A DNA stretch of 64,000 nt from Bolinopsis microptera (taxonomy: Eukaryota; Ctenophora; Tentaculata; Lobata; Bolinopsidae). Positions 21,881-35,900 of this stretch are shown here, piece by piece. The stretch spans positions 8,874,901 through 8,938,900 of the forward strand of contig NC_087082.1 of assembly GCF_026151205.1 (NCBI RefSeq), given 5' to 3'. The notes below the pieces were generated by a model. That model had not been told where the DNA came from and did not search any database. It saw only the letters and a program-made list of their open reading frames with translations. The translations under genes and the position numbers were made by a program. Numbering within the stretch: position 1 is the stretch's first letter; the number at the start of each line of letters is the position of its first letter.

Positions 21881-23612
21881 TACCCGAACCCATTCAAGAT
21901 GATCGTTAAATTATTAACAGTGTTGAAATACTAAAACTGTTAATCAGTTGAGCAACACTAGCCTGCTACTTAGAACCCTGTTACTTCTTTACATGTCACT
22001 GCCCACCAGTAGTGGGATACCTTACAGACGTGACTTGGATCCCTCGCCTTTCTCTCTCTCTCTCTACTTGTAGTTCTGCCCACGTTTGGCACTAGTCTCG
22101 TGCTTAGTTTCCAAACGCTGGATTGATTCTTTCATGCGACACACTCGCGACTGTCGCGAGAGTTGCGACGCTATGTCACAATCGTCCGACGTTTACAGTT
22201 TTTTTTTCAGCATATAATCGTTTTCAACATGTGTGAATGTTCCAGCTGTCTGGTGACGGGTTACTTTCCTCCATTATTTTGATTTTATTTCCTGTGATGT
22301 CACAAGAAATAACAAATAGAATGACCTAAAAGTTTTACCTGGTTCGGACTTGGCTTCCCCGTTCAAACTGCTAGTGTCTCAGAAAAACAGAGCTGTACTT
22401 CATGTTCAGTAGGATATTGTACTTGACAATCCGAAAGCTGATCTCTGATCTAGACCTCCCTCAAATCTACCACCTTTTCCAACTTTCTGGTAGTTTTAAT
22501 TATAAGTATCGGTTTTTAAACCTTGCACAAAAAAGTGATTTCCTTTGATCCTCCCAGCCCACGCTTCTCCCTAGACGTTGAAAACTGTATATTGATAATT
22601 ACTTGCTTACTTTCACTTTTAATAATTTAAATTTAGGAATGCGGTTTTCTTTGTTAAGTGTTTTAATACGTTGTTTAGCTGCTCGCATGCATAGTTTTAT
22701 CCGATTAATTTTATAATGTGTGTTCCATTAATCTATTGTGTTCTGAGCTCGTGTCTGCTGCTGCTAGCGAATTATGTTAGATTTCAGCCAGGTCGGCTCC
22801 AAAACTGGTGTCTTTTTAAAGTACCCTTTTTACTTTATCATTCATTTAACTTTCAGTAATCGGTGTGAAATGAATTTTAAAATTGAGGGTTTCTTTTGGT
22901 TCATTTAATTTCATTCGTTAATAGCTGATTGAGTAGTAGAAATATTAACATGCAACGATGCCCATTTTGGTTGCCAGCTTGATTTGCCGCGGGGCTGCCA
23001 AATATATTGATGCCGTAGTAATATCAGCAAAATATGCTACGTATGTTGAATTGAATCCAGACAAACCAACTCAGAAATCTTAACCGGGCTTTACATACCT
23101 ACTTTAAATGACTCATTATCAATTTAAATATTACTTAGGATATTAACAATATCAGACAATGATAAGAATACGGGTTTACATTCCTAATTTTCTATTCGAA
23201 TGTGCAACATATATTTCTCATTTGCGTGTCGAAATCTCAGCAGAAAGCCTCCTCTAAGCTGGGAAAGAATTTTAAAACCCGGATTATAATTGTTGTAAAC
23301 ATTATTAACATATCCTAACCCATCTCTGATATATCATGATGTGTATCTTTTAACTTATCTTCTCTTATTAGTGGATAGTTTACCTAAAACTACTACAAAG
23401 TTAACTGTATTATACCTGGCCTATAGTGGCAACTTGCTGATAGCTTGATTGATATTAGGCATATCTAGACATTTTTGTACTCTGGCAGCTTTTTAAAATT
23501 CCTATTGGCTTGGAAAGGAAACTTATCTTGGGAGGGGGAAGCTGAAACACTAGAAGGGTTGTATTTTATCTAATAATTTGTATATAATTTAATACTTTAA
23601 TTAATTGAACAG

Positions 23613-23643
23613 GTGAAGTGTACAAGGCTCAGACTTCTGAGAG
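23613..23643 (+). other. Candidate small exon, unassigned
   Basis: A 31-bp segment has an AG acceptor after TTAATTGAACAG and a GTATAT donor. Its last base is phase-compatible with the next candidate exon. It is too short to recognise. Confidence 0.25.
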
Positions 23644-23729
23644 GTATATTAAATTCCTGTCGGATAAGAAATGTCTTATTTGGGGTATGAATTAGTACAC
23701 GTTACGTAACGGTTTTTGTCTTGTATTAG

Positions 23730-23822
23730 GTCCAGAATATGAAGAATTATTGGACATTACTGGACAGACATCGGTAATACTAAGACTCTACAACTTGAAG
23801 ACAGGAAATCGTATTTTAAAAC
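23730..23822 (+). other. Candidate exon, unassigned; phase-compatible with MYRF exon 2
   Basis: It is flanked by a good acceptor (TTGTATTAG) and a consensus donor (GTAAGTAC). The open frame reads PEYEELLDITGQTSVILRLY and continues LKTGNRILK, which looks like real protein. It ends with one extra base, the same phase as the proposed MYRF first exon, so it could be an alternative upstream MYRF exon or part of an unannotated gene. I do not recognise the protein. Confidence 0.35.
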
Positions 23823-25439
23823 GTAAGTACCTATTATATATTTGACAAACACGAAACTTCCTGTACTTTTTTTAGACGATCTCACTCTAAATTTAATCAC
23901 AGTATAATATTTCAATTTGTGTTCAGCCTATTGTTGGGCAGATGAATCTAATTATCACAATTGATAAGCCGCACGTGCGACCTTTGTTGGGACTCCCAGA
24001 GGTTAAATGACATATCAATGAATGGAAGAATTGTATTTAAAAGGATTATAATATTTATTGGAGTTTCAAGTGCATATGCCGCATACTTTCTAAATCGGCT
24101 GGTGACACGAATCTGAACGATGAGTTTGTAATAATATTGATTAACCAGGCAGGACAGATCACAGATAACCGTTAACTGTTGCTGATTGGCGTATCGTTCA
24201 GATTGTGATCTACAAACGGCCTGACCATTGAGCGAATAGACCACCACCCCTACATTAGTTGTAGCTCCAGTCTCACCCCTATGGAGAATACGGGAAGCAG
24301 TTCTGGTGAGTTTATACAGTCATATTTACCACTTTATTGTTGTTTCAGTGCCGTTATACGGCAATCCACCACACGGCACCACACAGCACGGCATCATGTT
24401 GTACTGCATGACACGGCACCCAAAAACACGGCACTGCATGGAACTGCATAACACTGCATCACACCAACCGTTCCAATTGACACCACTTCTATGTCCTAAA
24501 TTTGACAGTCAAATTTTCAGTGTAGTTCTAAATATATATCGTTTGTTCTTATTTTGTGTTTTGTCTTCCTTAGTTAATGTTCTGTATTCCGACGAGCAAA
24601 TATTCGTCCCCTTCATCTTTATAATTAGACATGGAATTTGACAAATGTTCAATGATTTCGTCTTGTCTAGAGATAGAGGTAACCCATCCAATTTGCAGCA
24701 TCAACAGACTGTTTTTTATCATCTAATCAATTGACGCGCGCTGGAGTAAACTAATGACAGGGATATACCTGTTCATTACCATCTGTTGCGCAACTAGAAT
24801 GCCAAGATGTCGGAGCAGGAAGTAGGTGTCTACGATATCTCCCCCTCCCCTTCCTCACCTTCCACACAATTTGTCATGTCCGTCGGCATTATATTGATCG
24901 CGAGCTGCACGGCGTAAGCGCATCTTGGTACGCAATCTTATGAGATAATACCCCGGTCTAGGATCTCAATGAGATCACGTTTTCGTCCGGGCTAGGATAT
25001 GACGTCTTATTGGGGAAAGCATCAGGATGAGATGTAACTGAAATTGAATTGTAATAAAGTAATTGGGGTAGATAACGACTCCTGCTAACACCTTCACACA
25101 AACTCCTCTAATAGTGGCCGATTAGAAGAGAGGCAGTGTGTGTTGCCTGCTTGGCGCGCAGGGGCGGGTTCAACAGTCAGCTAGTCTCATCAAAGAGAGC
25201 CAGATCTAGACACCAGTTTGCTCGGGTAATGACCTGAAAACGTTTGATAAAGGGGACCAGTCTTTGACAACACCCGGAATCCACCTTCTTCCTTGAATTT
25301 AGGAATTCAGCACCAAATTACAAGAACTGATGGTGCTGAGGACGTCTGGTAGGAATCAATCAGCGAGGGGTTGTGAATGACCGGGAACTAGTTTCATGTT
25401 TTAATGGGGTTTTGGAGCTCTGTTCGTTCACTTTTTATT

Positions 25440-25787
25440 GGGTCACGTGATGGAGGGATCTGTTGTGATTGGTTCGGGGAGTTTTCCTGATTCCTGATTG
25501 GGGGAGATTCCCCAAGCTAGCATTGTTTGTGTATAGACAACCCAGGGTTAAAGTCCCGGTATTAAATTATCGCGTTTACATAAAGTAAATATCGCTTGGC
25601 ACAGTGGGAACTCGCGCTAATAACCTGTGCCATGTGATCTCATTGTTGCACGCTGATTGGTCGTCTGCCGTCCTCCTGGCCACGTGATTGGCTGGCGGTT
25701 ATCACATGGGCGCGTCGTCGTCTTGTCATTGGTTGTTGACAGGAGCTCGTTTAGTCGGGCCATATCGACCGAGTTATCGTTGTCAAT
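25440..25787 (+). promoter_or_regulatory. Proposed MYRF promoter: CCAAT and CACGTG cluster
   Basis: Five ATTGG (inverted CCAAT) sites lie at about 25468, 25497, 25656, 25687 and 25728. CACGTG lies at 25444 and 25681. All are within 350 bp upstream of the proposed first MYRF ATG at 25788. Dense CCAAT boxes are typical of animal promoters bound by NF-Y. The transcription start is not visible. Confidence 0.5.
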
Positions 25788-28700
25788 ATGTTCTTCAAAG
25801 TGGAACCATCCTCCGCTACCAGTAACTGTAAGTATGAACTGAGCATGCCTTCCACTTCACAGCTGTTTTGAACACATTCCATCGTTTTTAGTGCACTTGT
25901 TACGCCAGGTTTTCATCCTTTCAGATCGTATTTTAGGCGTGGTTCCCCGAATAATGTCTGTAATTATGTTTACAAGTTGATCGTGTTGTAATTATTGTCT
26001 TCGTTGGTGATGATTGATCGACCCCTGACAAACATATTTTATCTGCACTAGCTGCCTCCATTGTTACGGAGACAGGAGTGTGCCTGTCTCAAGACATAGC
26101 AAGAATACAATTCGGTATTTCTGCCATTATTTCTGACGCCACTCAAGAAATTGCCGGATCACTGGAGTATGCTCTTTGATGATGTTTTTACGAGATATGA
26201 TGGGAGATTTTACATTTATAATAGACCGAGACAGGTCTGTGAGATCAAGAACCCATAGTATGAGCCGAATGTGAAGATGATGTGCACCTATTATAGTAAT
26301 TACACAATGACGTATACTAGGTGATATATATGGGTGATATCGGCTGTGGATTTATTTGAGCTTCACTAATTCCCTCAATGAGAACTCTTATTCTTCTTAT
26401 CTCCGGGAAACCATACCAAATCAGAAGTCTAGAACTTATCTCTTTCCTGATTCCTACATGGGCTGTTATGATTCACAGCGGGTATCTATTCAAACTGTCT
26501 CTAATCGGTTTAATTTCTGATCCGAAGACTCCTGATTAGAGGCTAGCTCATATTTCAATGCCAACAAACTGTGATAAAGTAAAGTTAACATTCCAAAATT
26601 TGATAATTTGAGGTATTAAACCGTGCCGGCCCCTCCTTTATAATAGTCTCCAACATGGTTTAGATATGTCTAACTCTGATTCAGCACTGTCTCTTAATAA
26701 GCAATTTGCATGTCGGGGCAATGTTACACGAACACCGAATACACGGGTTTGGTCACTCTAATTTTAAATGTCTAATGAGGTCCTAGTTTACTAGGCAGCA
26801 CGTCGCATTGTTAGCTCCCCACCAAGCAAGATTTCAGTCTAATTAGAAGACCTCGTGACGTTCACGTGGTTGTGAGGGTTCCCTTGATTGGCTGGATGAG
26901 TTATCAGAGCTCTGTGATTGGTTCCCTCCCAGGGACCACTGCCTGATCTCTAGTCCCTCTACATGATGTTGTACTTGCCAATTATAAATGTTCTGTCACT
27001 TCTTTATCGCTCGATTGTAATCTCATGAATTGATCGTTTTGTGCTCTCGAAGCTGCCTACTTTCAACAAATCTTGCTAAGTTTATTGGATCTTACCGCTT
27101 CATCATTCTCCGTAAGTACATGACCCCATGCTGAAAATAATAAAATAATTTTCATCTTTTTCTCTAACTTTTTGAACCTTGTTACGGATAGTGGGTTCAA
27201 GTTTAACAAGGGGAATACGGACCAGCCTGGCATTAGCGCAGATTATTTAAACCTTTGTATCGCTTCCCTATGTTACTGTAACGTCAAAGTGTTGCCGTAA
27301 TGTCACCACAGAGGGACAGTGTTAACTGTTAAGTGAACCCGACCTGGGACGGGTATCTTGGCACGGTTTACTCCCCATCATGGCGCCCGAGTGCACTTTG
27401 TCCAGGCGCTGCGCTACACCCCTCCTGGCACAATACGCACCATCACCGAGGAGCACTTAGCTTGTCCGCACCCTCTCAAGTGGAACTGACATCCAGTTAC
27501 TGTTACATGATGCGCGGTTAGGACAATGCGCAAACCTGGTCCTTGTTGCACGGCAGGAGCAATGCGCACGGCAGGAACGTTCTGCGTGGGAGGCGCGGAG
27601 CGCGCGACTAGCTGACGCTTCGCTAATCTGGAAGAACCCCCTTGTGTCAGTGTAGGGGAGGTTGTTATAAATATCCGGTGTTGGGTATAATACCCTAAAA
27701 ATGTAGGTCATACCTGGCATTCCAATAATATGTTATCATCACGTTCTCACTTGTTATATATATTGGCACACGTGTAACTTGACTTATCAATCTTCTGAAA
27801 CGAAGTTATATCAGTAGGATATCGTCAATGACATTCCCAATAATATTAATAATATTCGTATATAATTGAAAGAATATTCCTTTGTGGTCGAAACAATATT
27901 CCTAAATAACTGTCATAACATTCCTCAATAATGATACGATTGTGTTTTCTTTTCCGTGTAATTCCGCTGGCCACGCAAAAATCCTTAATTACCCTACATA
28001 GAAAACATCATTGCTCACAAAATTCGTCCAAGAAGAAATGCATGACGCTATAAAACGGCGTATATAATCACAATAGTGACTTTAGTATATAACAATTATC
28101 AGTTATTTAATATTCTAATAATAACTGCTTACCTGGAGAGCGGGATATCAGGTGCCGGGTTAAGGGACTCTGCCAACCTCCCAACACCTTCAGAGGTGAC
28201 TCTGCCAACCTCCCAACACCTTCACCTACCTTGTCAACTGGTACCAAACTTAGTGCTTGATACCAAGTGACCATCAGTGGGTGGAAAACAATTAACTGGA
28301 GGGAGATTCAGGGTTATTGGGAATACTTGGTGGTCCGCAAACCCGCGCTGTAGACGGAGAAACGAGACTAAGATCAACTGATACAGAACTTGCGATCTAA
28401 ATTATCCTATCGTAATCACATCGTACGTTGATGATCCTGTTTTTGTGCTCGTCTCGTTAATTAGCAAGTTCTCGAAACATGAATTTAGAAGGCATAACAT
28501 TTCACTCAAAGGGGGGTAATGATTAAATGATGAATGGGATAAAGATTACACCATTAAGGGGAGAGAGTAAAGATAATGAGGCGGACGAAGGACGTGAACT
28601 AAGTAATTCTAACCAATATAATAGCTGATAAGGTCAAGTAATAAACAAATTCTAGCAGTAATTTGTTGAACCATGTCACGGGACCCCTACCGTAGCAAGC

Positions 28701-29945
28701 AAAGCAGGCATGTCAGTTGTAACAACCTTTGATGAGCCGGACGTGCATGCCGGATAGCTACGGGAAATCATGACTACCACCTCGAATATCACTTAATGTT
28801 TTCACTTGTTTTTTCTGGTTCTCTCTCTCTCTGTCTCTCTGTTTACAGAGTTATTGCGGCACAGTCCAGCTGATAATATGAAATTAATTCGGTTGGGAGG
28901 GAGGGAGAGGAAGGCAGTGCTAGGTGACTCTATCGCCTGGCAGTACTGCCCACGTGACCCTTGCACGTGACCACAAGACTTATCTGTACCAGAGACTGAT
29001 GTGTGCTAAGCAGTGTCAGCGCGGAGAGAGAGAGAGAGCAGCCCCGCGGTGTGTGACAGCATCTTGAGATCTTGAGAGAGTTGCTTGTTGTGGATAATCT
29101 CTTCCGGAACTCCTGTCCGGTACTACCTGCTTCCTGTTGTTGACGGTGTTGTTGTTGTCGGCGGGGTTGTTCTTTTTGTCGGCGGCGTCGTGTTGTTATC
29201 CTTGTTCTTGTACGCTAGTTGTCATTAGCTGAGCTAATCAGCTAATATTGTGCTATTTGTTAGTCGATTAGTTTCGTACAGCCTGTCAATCTGGTGACTG
29301 TTGGAGATGTTGTAGTTGATGATGCAATTTGTTGACCGATCTAGACTCTACTCTCTAGAGGTTAAGTGTTTTATCGCGCGAGAATACACGGTTTGTTGTC
29401 AGATCTGTTCTAACTGTTTGAGCTCCGTCATTCGTTTCAATTTATATCCTAGCACAGTTCTGGACCTGTTACGTTTGGAGATCCTTCTTTGCGATTTGTT
29501 TGCAGCCCTCGTATTATTCACCGAGTAACTCAGCCGGCATACATCTCTTTCCGCCACACTCCACCCCACAATCTTATCATCCATGTGTACCACAGTGTGT
29601 CGGTCACAGTTTGTCGGTCACAGTGCTGGTCACAGTGTCTTTCTGGTCACAGTAACAGTTTAGTCAGGGTGTCGATCTAGTCACAGTGTCGGTCACAGTG
29701 TCGGTCTCATCCCCACTAAAGTCGCTCTTGACCCTGCATGATATCGTGACGTCATCAATCCTCTCTCTAGCACCCATCAACACCACCCACGGCCAGTCAC
29801 CCACCATCTGGCCCTGTCACAGACTCTCACGGTGCTGGTACTGTCTGGTTTAAAGTTTCAAATAATTCTCATCCCGATGCACAGGGGTTTTTGTGAGGAT
29901 ATAAGGTTGGGGTAGGGCTTCGGCCGCTGGTTACCGTAGACACCT

Positions 29946-29984
<39 letters not shown>

Positions 29985-32900
29985 TGGGAACATTTCCCTG
30001 GGAACTCTCGTGTGTTTGTGCGAGATTTGAGGAGGATCTGTTGGATCTCTAACTTTTACTACTGGGTTTGAGTACCAGGCTGAGTAGATATAGTCTGAAC
30101 CTCTGGTTTGATGACGCCAGATTATATTACAACACCGGGTTTATCACACTCCTCACAGGGAGTTTAATAACCCCTCCAATGTGCGGGGGAATCCTTACAA
30201 TCCTGGGTTTTGAGGGTGCATTTTCTTATCTTGCATTGTAGGACTTTAGTTTAGGGACTTCGTATTGTTGTGTAGCGCTTTTGTATGACCACACTCCTTT
30301 ACACCTTTCGAGGAGGTGTCTCCATATTCTATTCTTCTCAGTATGTATTATTCATTTCTTCTAGTTTATGTTTGTACTTTGTAGCCTCCTCAGCTGACTT
30401 CTCCAAAACGAATGCCTCATTGTATGTGCCCATCTTTTAACCTCCAAACCCTCATTGTAACCGATCTAGTAATCTCCAAACCCTTACTGTAACTCATCTT
30501 ATAGCATCATTTTGACCCTCAACGTAAGGCGCACAGTGCACACTATACACTGTTTTGGTTTAACATATTATGTGTATATATTATATTATATATCTATGTA
30601 ATTGGTCGTAATCTGTATCTACTAGTAACATGTATCTAATGTACTGTAATGATTGCTGTTATGTTTGTTAGGAGAAGCGTGATATGCAAGATATTTTAAC
30701 TTGAACGGATCTCGTTCAAATGGTGTAAATGTTATATCTAGTATGCTATATTGAATATACACGTGTTATTATAATTTTAGTAAGCTGCTTGCTGCTGATT
30801 TCTGTATTTCATTCCCTCGCCTCAGTCACCGGCTGGTACAGCATTATGTGGGAGTCACATATGTTACTCTCCGAGCATGTTGGTTACATGTTACATAGTT
30901 GTAGTGTGCAGTTCTGTAGTTCACATTGTTTACATCGCAGTGTCAATGTTGTCTCTGCAGCTGTCACTTTCGGCAGACTTAGTTTTAGCTTTTTAGGTTT
31001 TCGTGTTGTTACCTTCGAGGTTACAACATTGGAACAGCCTACTTTAAACTGTAATAGTTAAATTCTTTGAAATCTTGACTAATTATAGCGGCTGATATTC
31101 CATGATATATGCCTTATGATTGTCTTCTTGTTAAAAGTTAGGGCGGTCTGTCCTTAGTCAGTCGTGTGGCTTTAAAACAATCATCCACCCTAGTCTGCAG
31201 AATTTAAAGTGTCCTCAGTATTTCTAATCGAAAAGCTCGCCTAAGGTCATGTTCTATTGTTCAGACACGTTACTATGTCTCCAGAAAGTCAATGCAATCT
31301 TTTCATTACAATGGTCAGTCTATCTTTGAATCTTTGGATCTTACCTCATCTTACTCTAAACCTAAAACTATAAAAAGTCGGGAGCTCTGGTCAAAGTCAG
31401 TGCAAAATTTTAAGTGTATCTTCCTTTGTGTGTTCCCACACTTATTAGTTATTAATCAAATAAGTTAAGTTGAAGTGGAGAGTTTAAAACAACTAACTTA
31501 AACACAGTAGTGTGATATACTAACATACTCTTTGTAGTTCGCATGTGCTGGGATATTTTGGACGTGGTCACACTTGACTTAAATTTAGATCTTTTGACTT
31601 TTCAATCTAAGAAAGCCGGTCTTCTTTTCAGCTATTTAAACTTATCTCCATGAAATACCATTCACATCATAATAACGGTATTTACCATCTCTTCAAAGGC
31701 TTCGTTCATCTTTATTGAATCCTTTAACCTGACTGAAACGAGACACCAAGCTAACCGCTCAAACATTTTGTTTAGTATCCAGTACTCGCCAACATACCTT
31801 TGTTGTTCACTAATAAATATGTTGTACTTTTGCTACATCTACTTATCTCTGGATAATGAGATCCTCAGTAGCAAATGAAAATCTACTCAAGTATGTAATT
31901 CTCTTTGTGCCAGGCAATTGTCGGGCAGATGGTAACTTTATAGTGGCCAAATCATTCAGGAACACTCTTAGAACTTACTTTTTTAACTCAAGAAAAGGTT
32001 GGAGGGAGATTGAAAAGGATGCAAAAGATACGGTCAAAGAAGAATGACATCGTATAGATGACCTAGAGATTAATTGTATGTCATCAGGCAGTCATCAACC
32101 ATATCCTTTATTGAGGTCACAGAAGAAGGATTTCCATATCCGATACCACGTCAATGTCAATTCTCATAACTTCAAAGTTCAATGTCATTAGCAATTACCA
32201 TCGACATCATGACGTAAGCTTTGGTATTGCTTTATCAGTCCTCTGCAAGTAGCGCGAATTGGTGAAAATTGTGCGAATTGAGTGGAATGAGATCATGACA
32301 ATCGTGGAATTTAGGGTATGCTATCATTACTGAACGATGTAAATTCAAACGCAAAGTTTCATTGTCATCCCCAAACAGCTGATTCAGTGTCTGCAGCTAT
32401 TCCACGCGACAAAATTCAGAACGAAGTAAAATTTGAGGAATTTGGGATGAAAATGGGGCTGATCCATGCAGAATCTCCTCCTTTGAATTAAGTTCCTACA
32501 TCATCTTTTATGCTGGATTTATGAAACAACAGATGTAGTGTTGTCCCTATTATCATAAGCATAATAAACAACGTGGTTTTACACAGTGTTACAAATGCCT
32601 GCATTCAGTTATACCCTGAGGAATGTTCATACCAGAGAGTCCTATTGAGTACTCTATTAGTCTAGGGTATTAGCGCTTACCGTATCCTAGACTTAGATAT
32701 ACACGATTCTCAGCAGTGCGAACACATGACACACCCGCCATTGTACTTCTACTCGTACACTATATAGTATGAGTACACTATACAGTCTGAGAATATCTGA
32801 ATACAGAATGTGGTATAGTATAAGTTGTATTGCTGGACCCTTGTGAAATGTGAACGTATATTATTTACCTTCTTCGTCTTGACAACCTGTCGACAACAAC

Positions 32901-35900
32901 ACAGAGAACAACTAGATATCTCTGTACACCAAACTAAATGTGCACTCTAAACCAGGAGAGAATATTGTACGTGCTGCTAAATATCTTGTACAACAAAACT
33001 ACCGGTCTGAACGAACTAAACAACTGAACCCGGTCGCTTCTTCATGGCATGTCTCTAGCTTGTTCGATCATACCGTCACAGTAATGATGATTACAACGCA
33101 CCAGATTGTTCTGATCCTATCCCGTGTGTCTCTATTATATCTGCTAGTAACCTGTGAGCTGGGCTAGTCTTCCTTTTTTCAACTATGTACAAGGCGATAC
33201 ATGGTTCACGATAGAATTGGAAGCTGGGTTAACAAGTCTAGATATAATTTGTGTTTGTAGATCTGGCAATTACAGGGTTGGTGTCTCTTGTCTTCAGAGC
33301 ATCACCTTGTCTCTACGCTCCACATGTGACCCGGTTACCAAGCCAGTGATTAGTGTACTGTGGTTCTGAAGAAATTGTTTCCAGTTCCTCTAATTCTATA
33401 CAACTGTGGGTCACGTGATGTTACTCTTGATTCTGCAGAAAATGTTAAGTTCTGCGAACTTCTCTTGGATTGGGCGACTTCTGTCCGACAGCGACTCCTG
33501 TCCGACTTCAAAGTTAGGTTTTTCGGACAATAGTTTATGTCGGATCCTACCATACGATTTTCTTGAAACTTTCCTTAAAGTATGATGGTTATAGGACGGT
33601 TAATCTGTGTAAGTTTGGGCGAATTTCTATGTGCCTAATTTGAGATATCACTTCAAACACAAAAAAGTGCTGTCGGACAAGAGTCGCTGTCGGACAGGAG
33701 TCGTGAAACCCTTCTCTTGTGTTCCCAAAAAAGGTATTGACCTCACTCCGGAAAACTCCGGAACAGTCATTGAATAAGGTTTGCAACATTGAACAGACTT
33801 GTGAAAATTTTAGTAAAAATATTAACTCATTGAACGTTTACAGAATGCAACACACTAAAATGAAGTAACCATTACACAATTACACACAATGGGATATCAC
33901 TTACGATGCTATTGTGACACGAATCTCTCCACATCTAAAACACGCCATGTTGTTCTGAGGAAATGAATGGCCTATATAGTATGGTAGAGCTGTTGTTCTG
34001 GTTTGGTCTTAGTTTCTGATAGCATCATCTGGTAACTGATATCATCATTAATTGTTAACTGATAGTATCTGGTAAATTCCATTCGAATAGCGATCAGTGG
34101 TATAAATAGCCACCGGTATTTTTTGCTAAAAACTGTTGATGAGCACAGCTATGCTCCATAAAAATCCATCTACACGTCATATCGATGCAGACGGATCGTC
34201 GAAGCAGAACCTTGCGTCCGACAGAAACAAACAAACTGACGCATCAAATAGTTCCAACTCAACGTTATCATGGTCACTATGGTTACGGTCCCTTTTAAAA
34301 CTTTCCCTGTCCCCGTTTTAACTGCCGGTATATTGTAAACGGTAGCTTGTTGATAGGGCATGCTATCACCGGAGATGGCATGGGTTTAGCCTTGGTCACG
34401 TGACAGGACAGTTAAAATCGGGTAGTTGTCAGTTCATCGTGGCTTTACGGTTGAACTGACAACTGTTCGACACATACTGAGTGAGTGTACGGCCTGTTAG
34501 GTGTTACCGACCGTTCCGAGAGGGGGTTTGACCGGCCGTGTAGCCTTTTATCTCAACCATATGCCGACCATTTACTGCATGTTACAGAGTGGCATTAGCA
34601 AAGTTTTAGAGTCTCTTTTCTGAACACAAATATGTTTATTCTTTTTATTCTTCTTCTTCTTATTCTTATTATTTATGAGAATTTCCCTCTTAGGGTGTGG
34701 TTTTTAAACTCTGTTTCAATAAAAACCTATTTTGTCTTCTTGAAGCTACTTACCAGTTGAATTTACTTATTTTCTGTTGAATCCACCCAATCTATCATTT
34801 GCAAGGCTCCGTGAATCACGGTGGTCTTGTTAAATGGCAGCCAATACCATCTTTTTTACGGATTCATCTTCCCATAATCAAAACAGCACTGGTCATCATT
34901 CTTTCATTATGTTTTTGTTGGCAAGGGTAACGGATGACATCACTATGATTACCGATCAATTACAGAATCGTTATCATATCAGTACATAATGGCTGGAGAA
35001 CACCAGTTCAGAACCACACAGTACAAAATTAGAAACCGTAACATGTATAACCTGACGTTCCTGAGGACCGGAACTGAGTGCGATCTGACCACGTGATAAG
35101 AAACGCGGGGCGACTAACAACTTGTATCCGTAGTAAATATAATGGGAAGTTGCGAGCTGTTGCCAGGCTAACTGCAACTGCGAAGAAGGCCGGGTACCAG
35201 TCACGGAGTGGGGTGGGTTCCGTGGTAGTGTCATGCCCAGTCCTCCAGAACAGGACGTGTTAACGGCAGGGTACTACCTGGCTTCACTTCAGCTCCTGCC
35301 ACACATCCTCGCTCTCAGTCAGGACTGTTATCTTTACGTTAGTAGCTAATGATCCTCCACTAACTCTGGAGGTGACCAGTGTCCAGTGACACCTGCAGTG
35401 TGGGGGACGCGGCGGCGCTGCTCGCCGCGCGCTCTACGCCATCATCCCTTGATACCAGGTGTATTGTTTTCGAATAAATGTAATTAATAATAGGTTGCCG
35501 CATCCGTTTTGAGATACTGAATGTTCTATTATAATGGGAAAATTATCCACGTGCTTGGACAAGCTGCATATGTTTGCGTATATCTCTGGGCTAGACGTGT
35601 ATATCCCATGATGTGACACGTGCTACCACATGACATTTACGCTGGAGCACGTGCGAGGAGTTCATGTCACGTGGTTAATCCCTGCACCAGGCTATGCAGG
35701 GGTAGAGTTGTCTTCAGGAGCTCGGCTGAGTGTTCCGTGCCTGGCTACCCTCCTCTCCCTCCTATTGGTTGAGGAAAGGCAGGCCGCTATCTCACAACTG
35801 CTCATGTGATATCACGTGACACGAGCTCCCCCCTGTGACTGGCTGGAGGCGGTGCGCCTGATATACTCTGCGCGCTCTCATTCGCCGGTTTTGTGGGGCA

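Larger units (their letters stand above)
12253..23612. other. Long gene-poor interval between stomatin and MYRF 5' ends
   Basis: About 11 kb with no protein-coding segment I can support. It holds the likely stomatin promoter region, CCAAT and CACGTG motifs, several micro- and minisatellites listed separately, and otherwise unremarkable AT-rich DNA. The longer open frames here are products of repeats: a 21-bp repeat ACTTTGTTTCATCAC plus ACCGGG at about 12697-12755, 16-bp repeats at about 12826-12858, and the satellites below. Confidence 0.6.

Noticed and set aside
31856-32047. 63-codon plus-strand frame ([11 protein letters not shown])
   Set aside because: Some protein-like composition, but no splice sites in suitable phase and no recognisable family.
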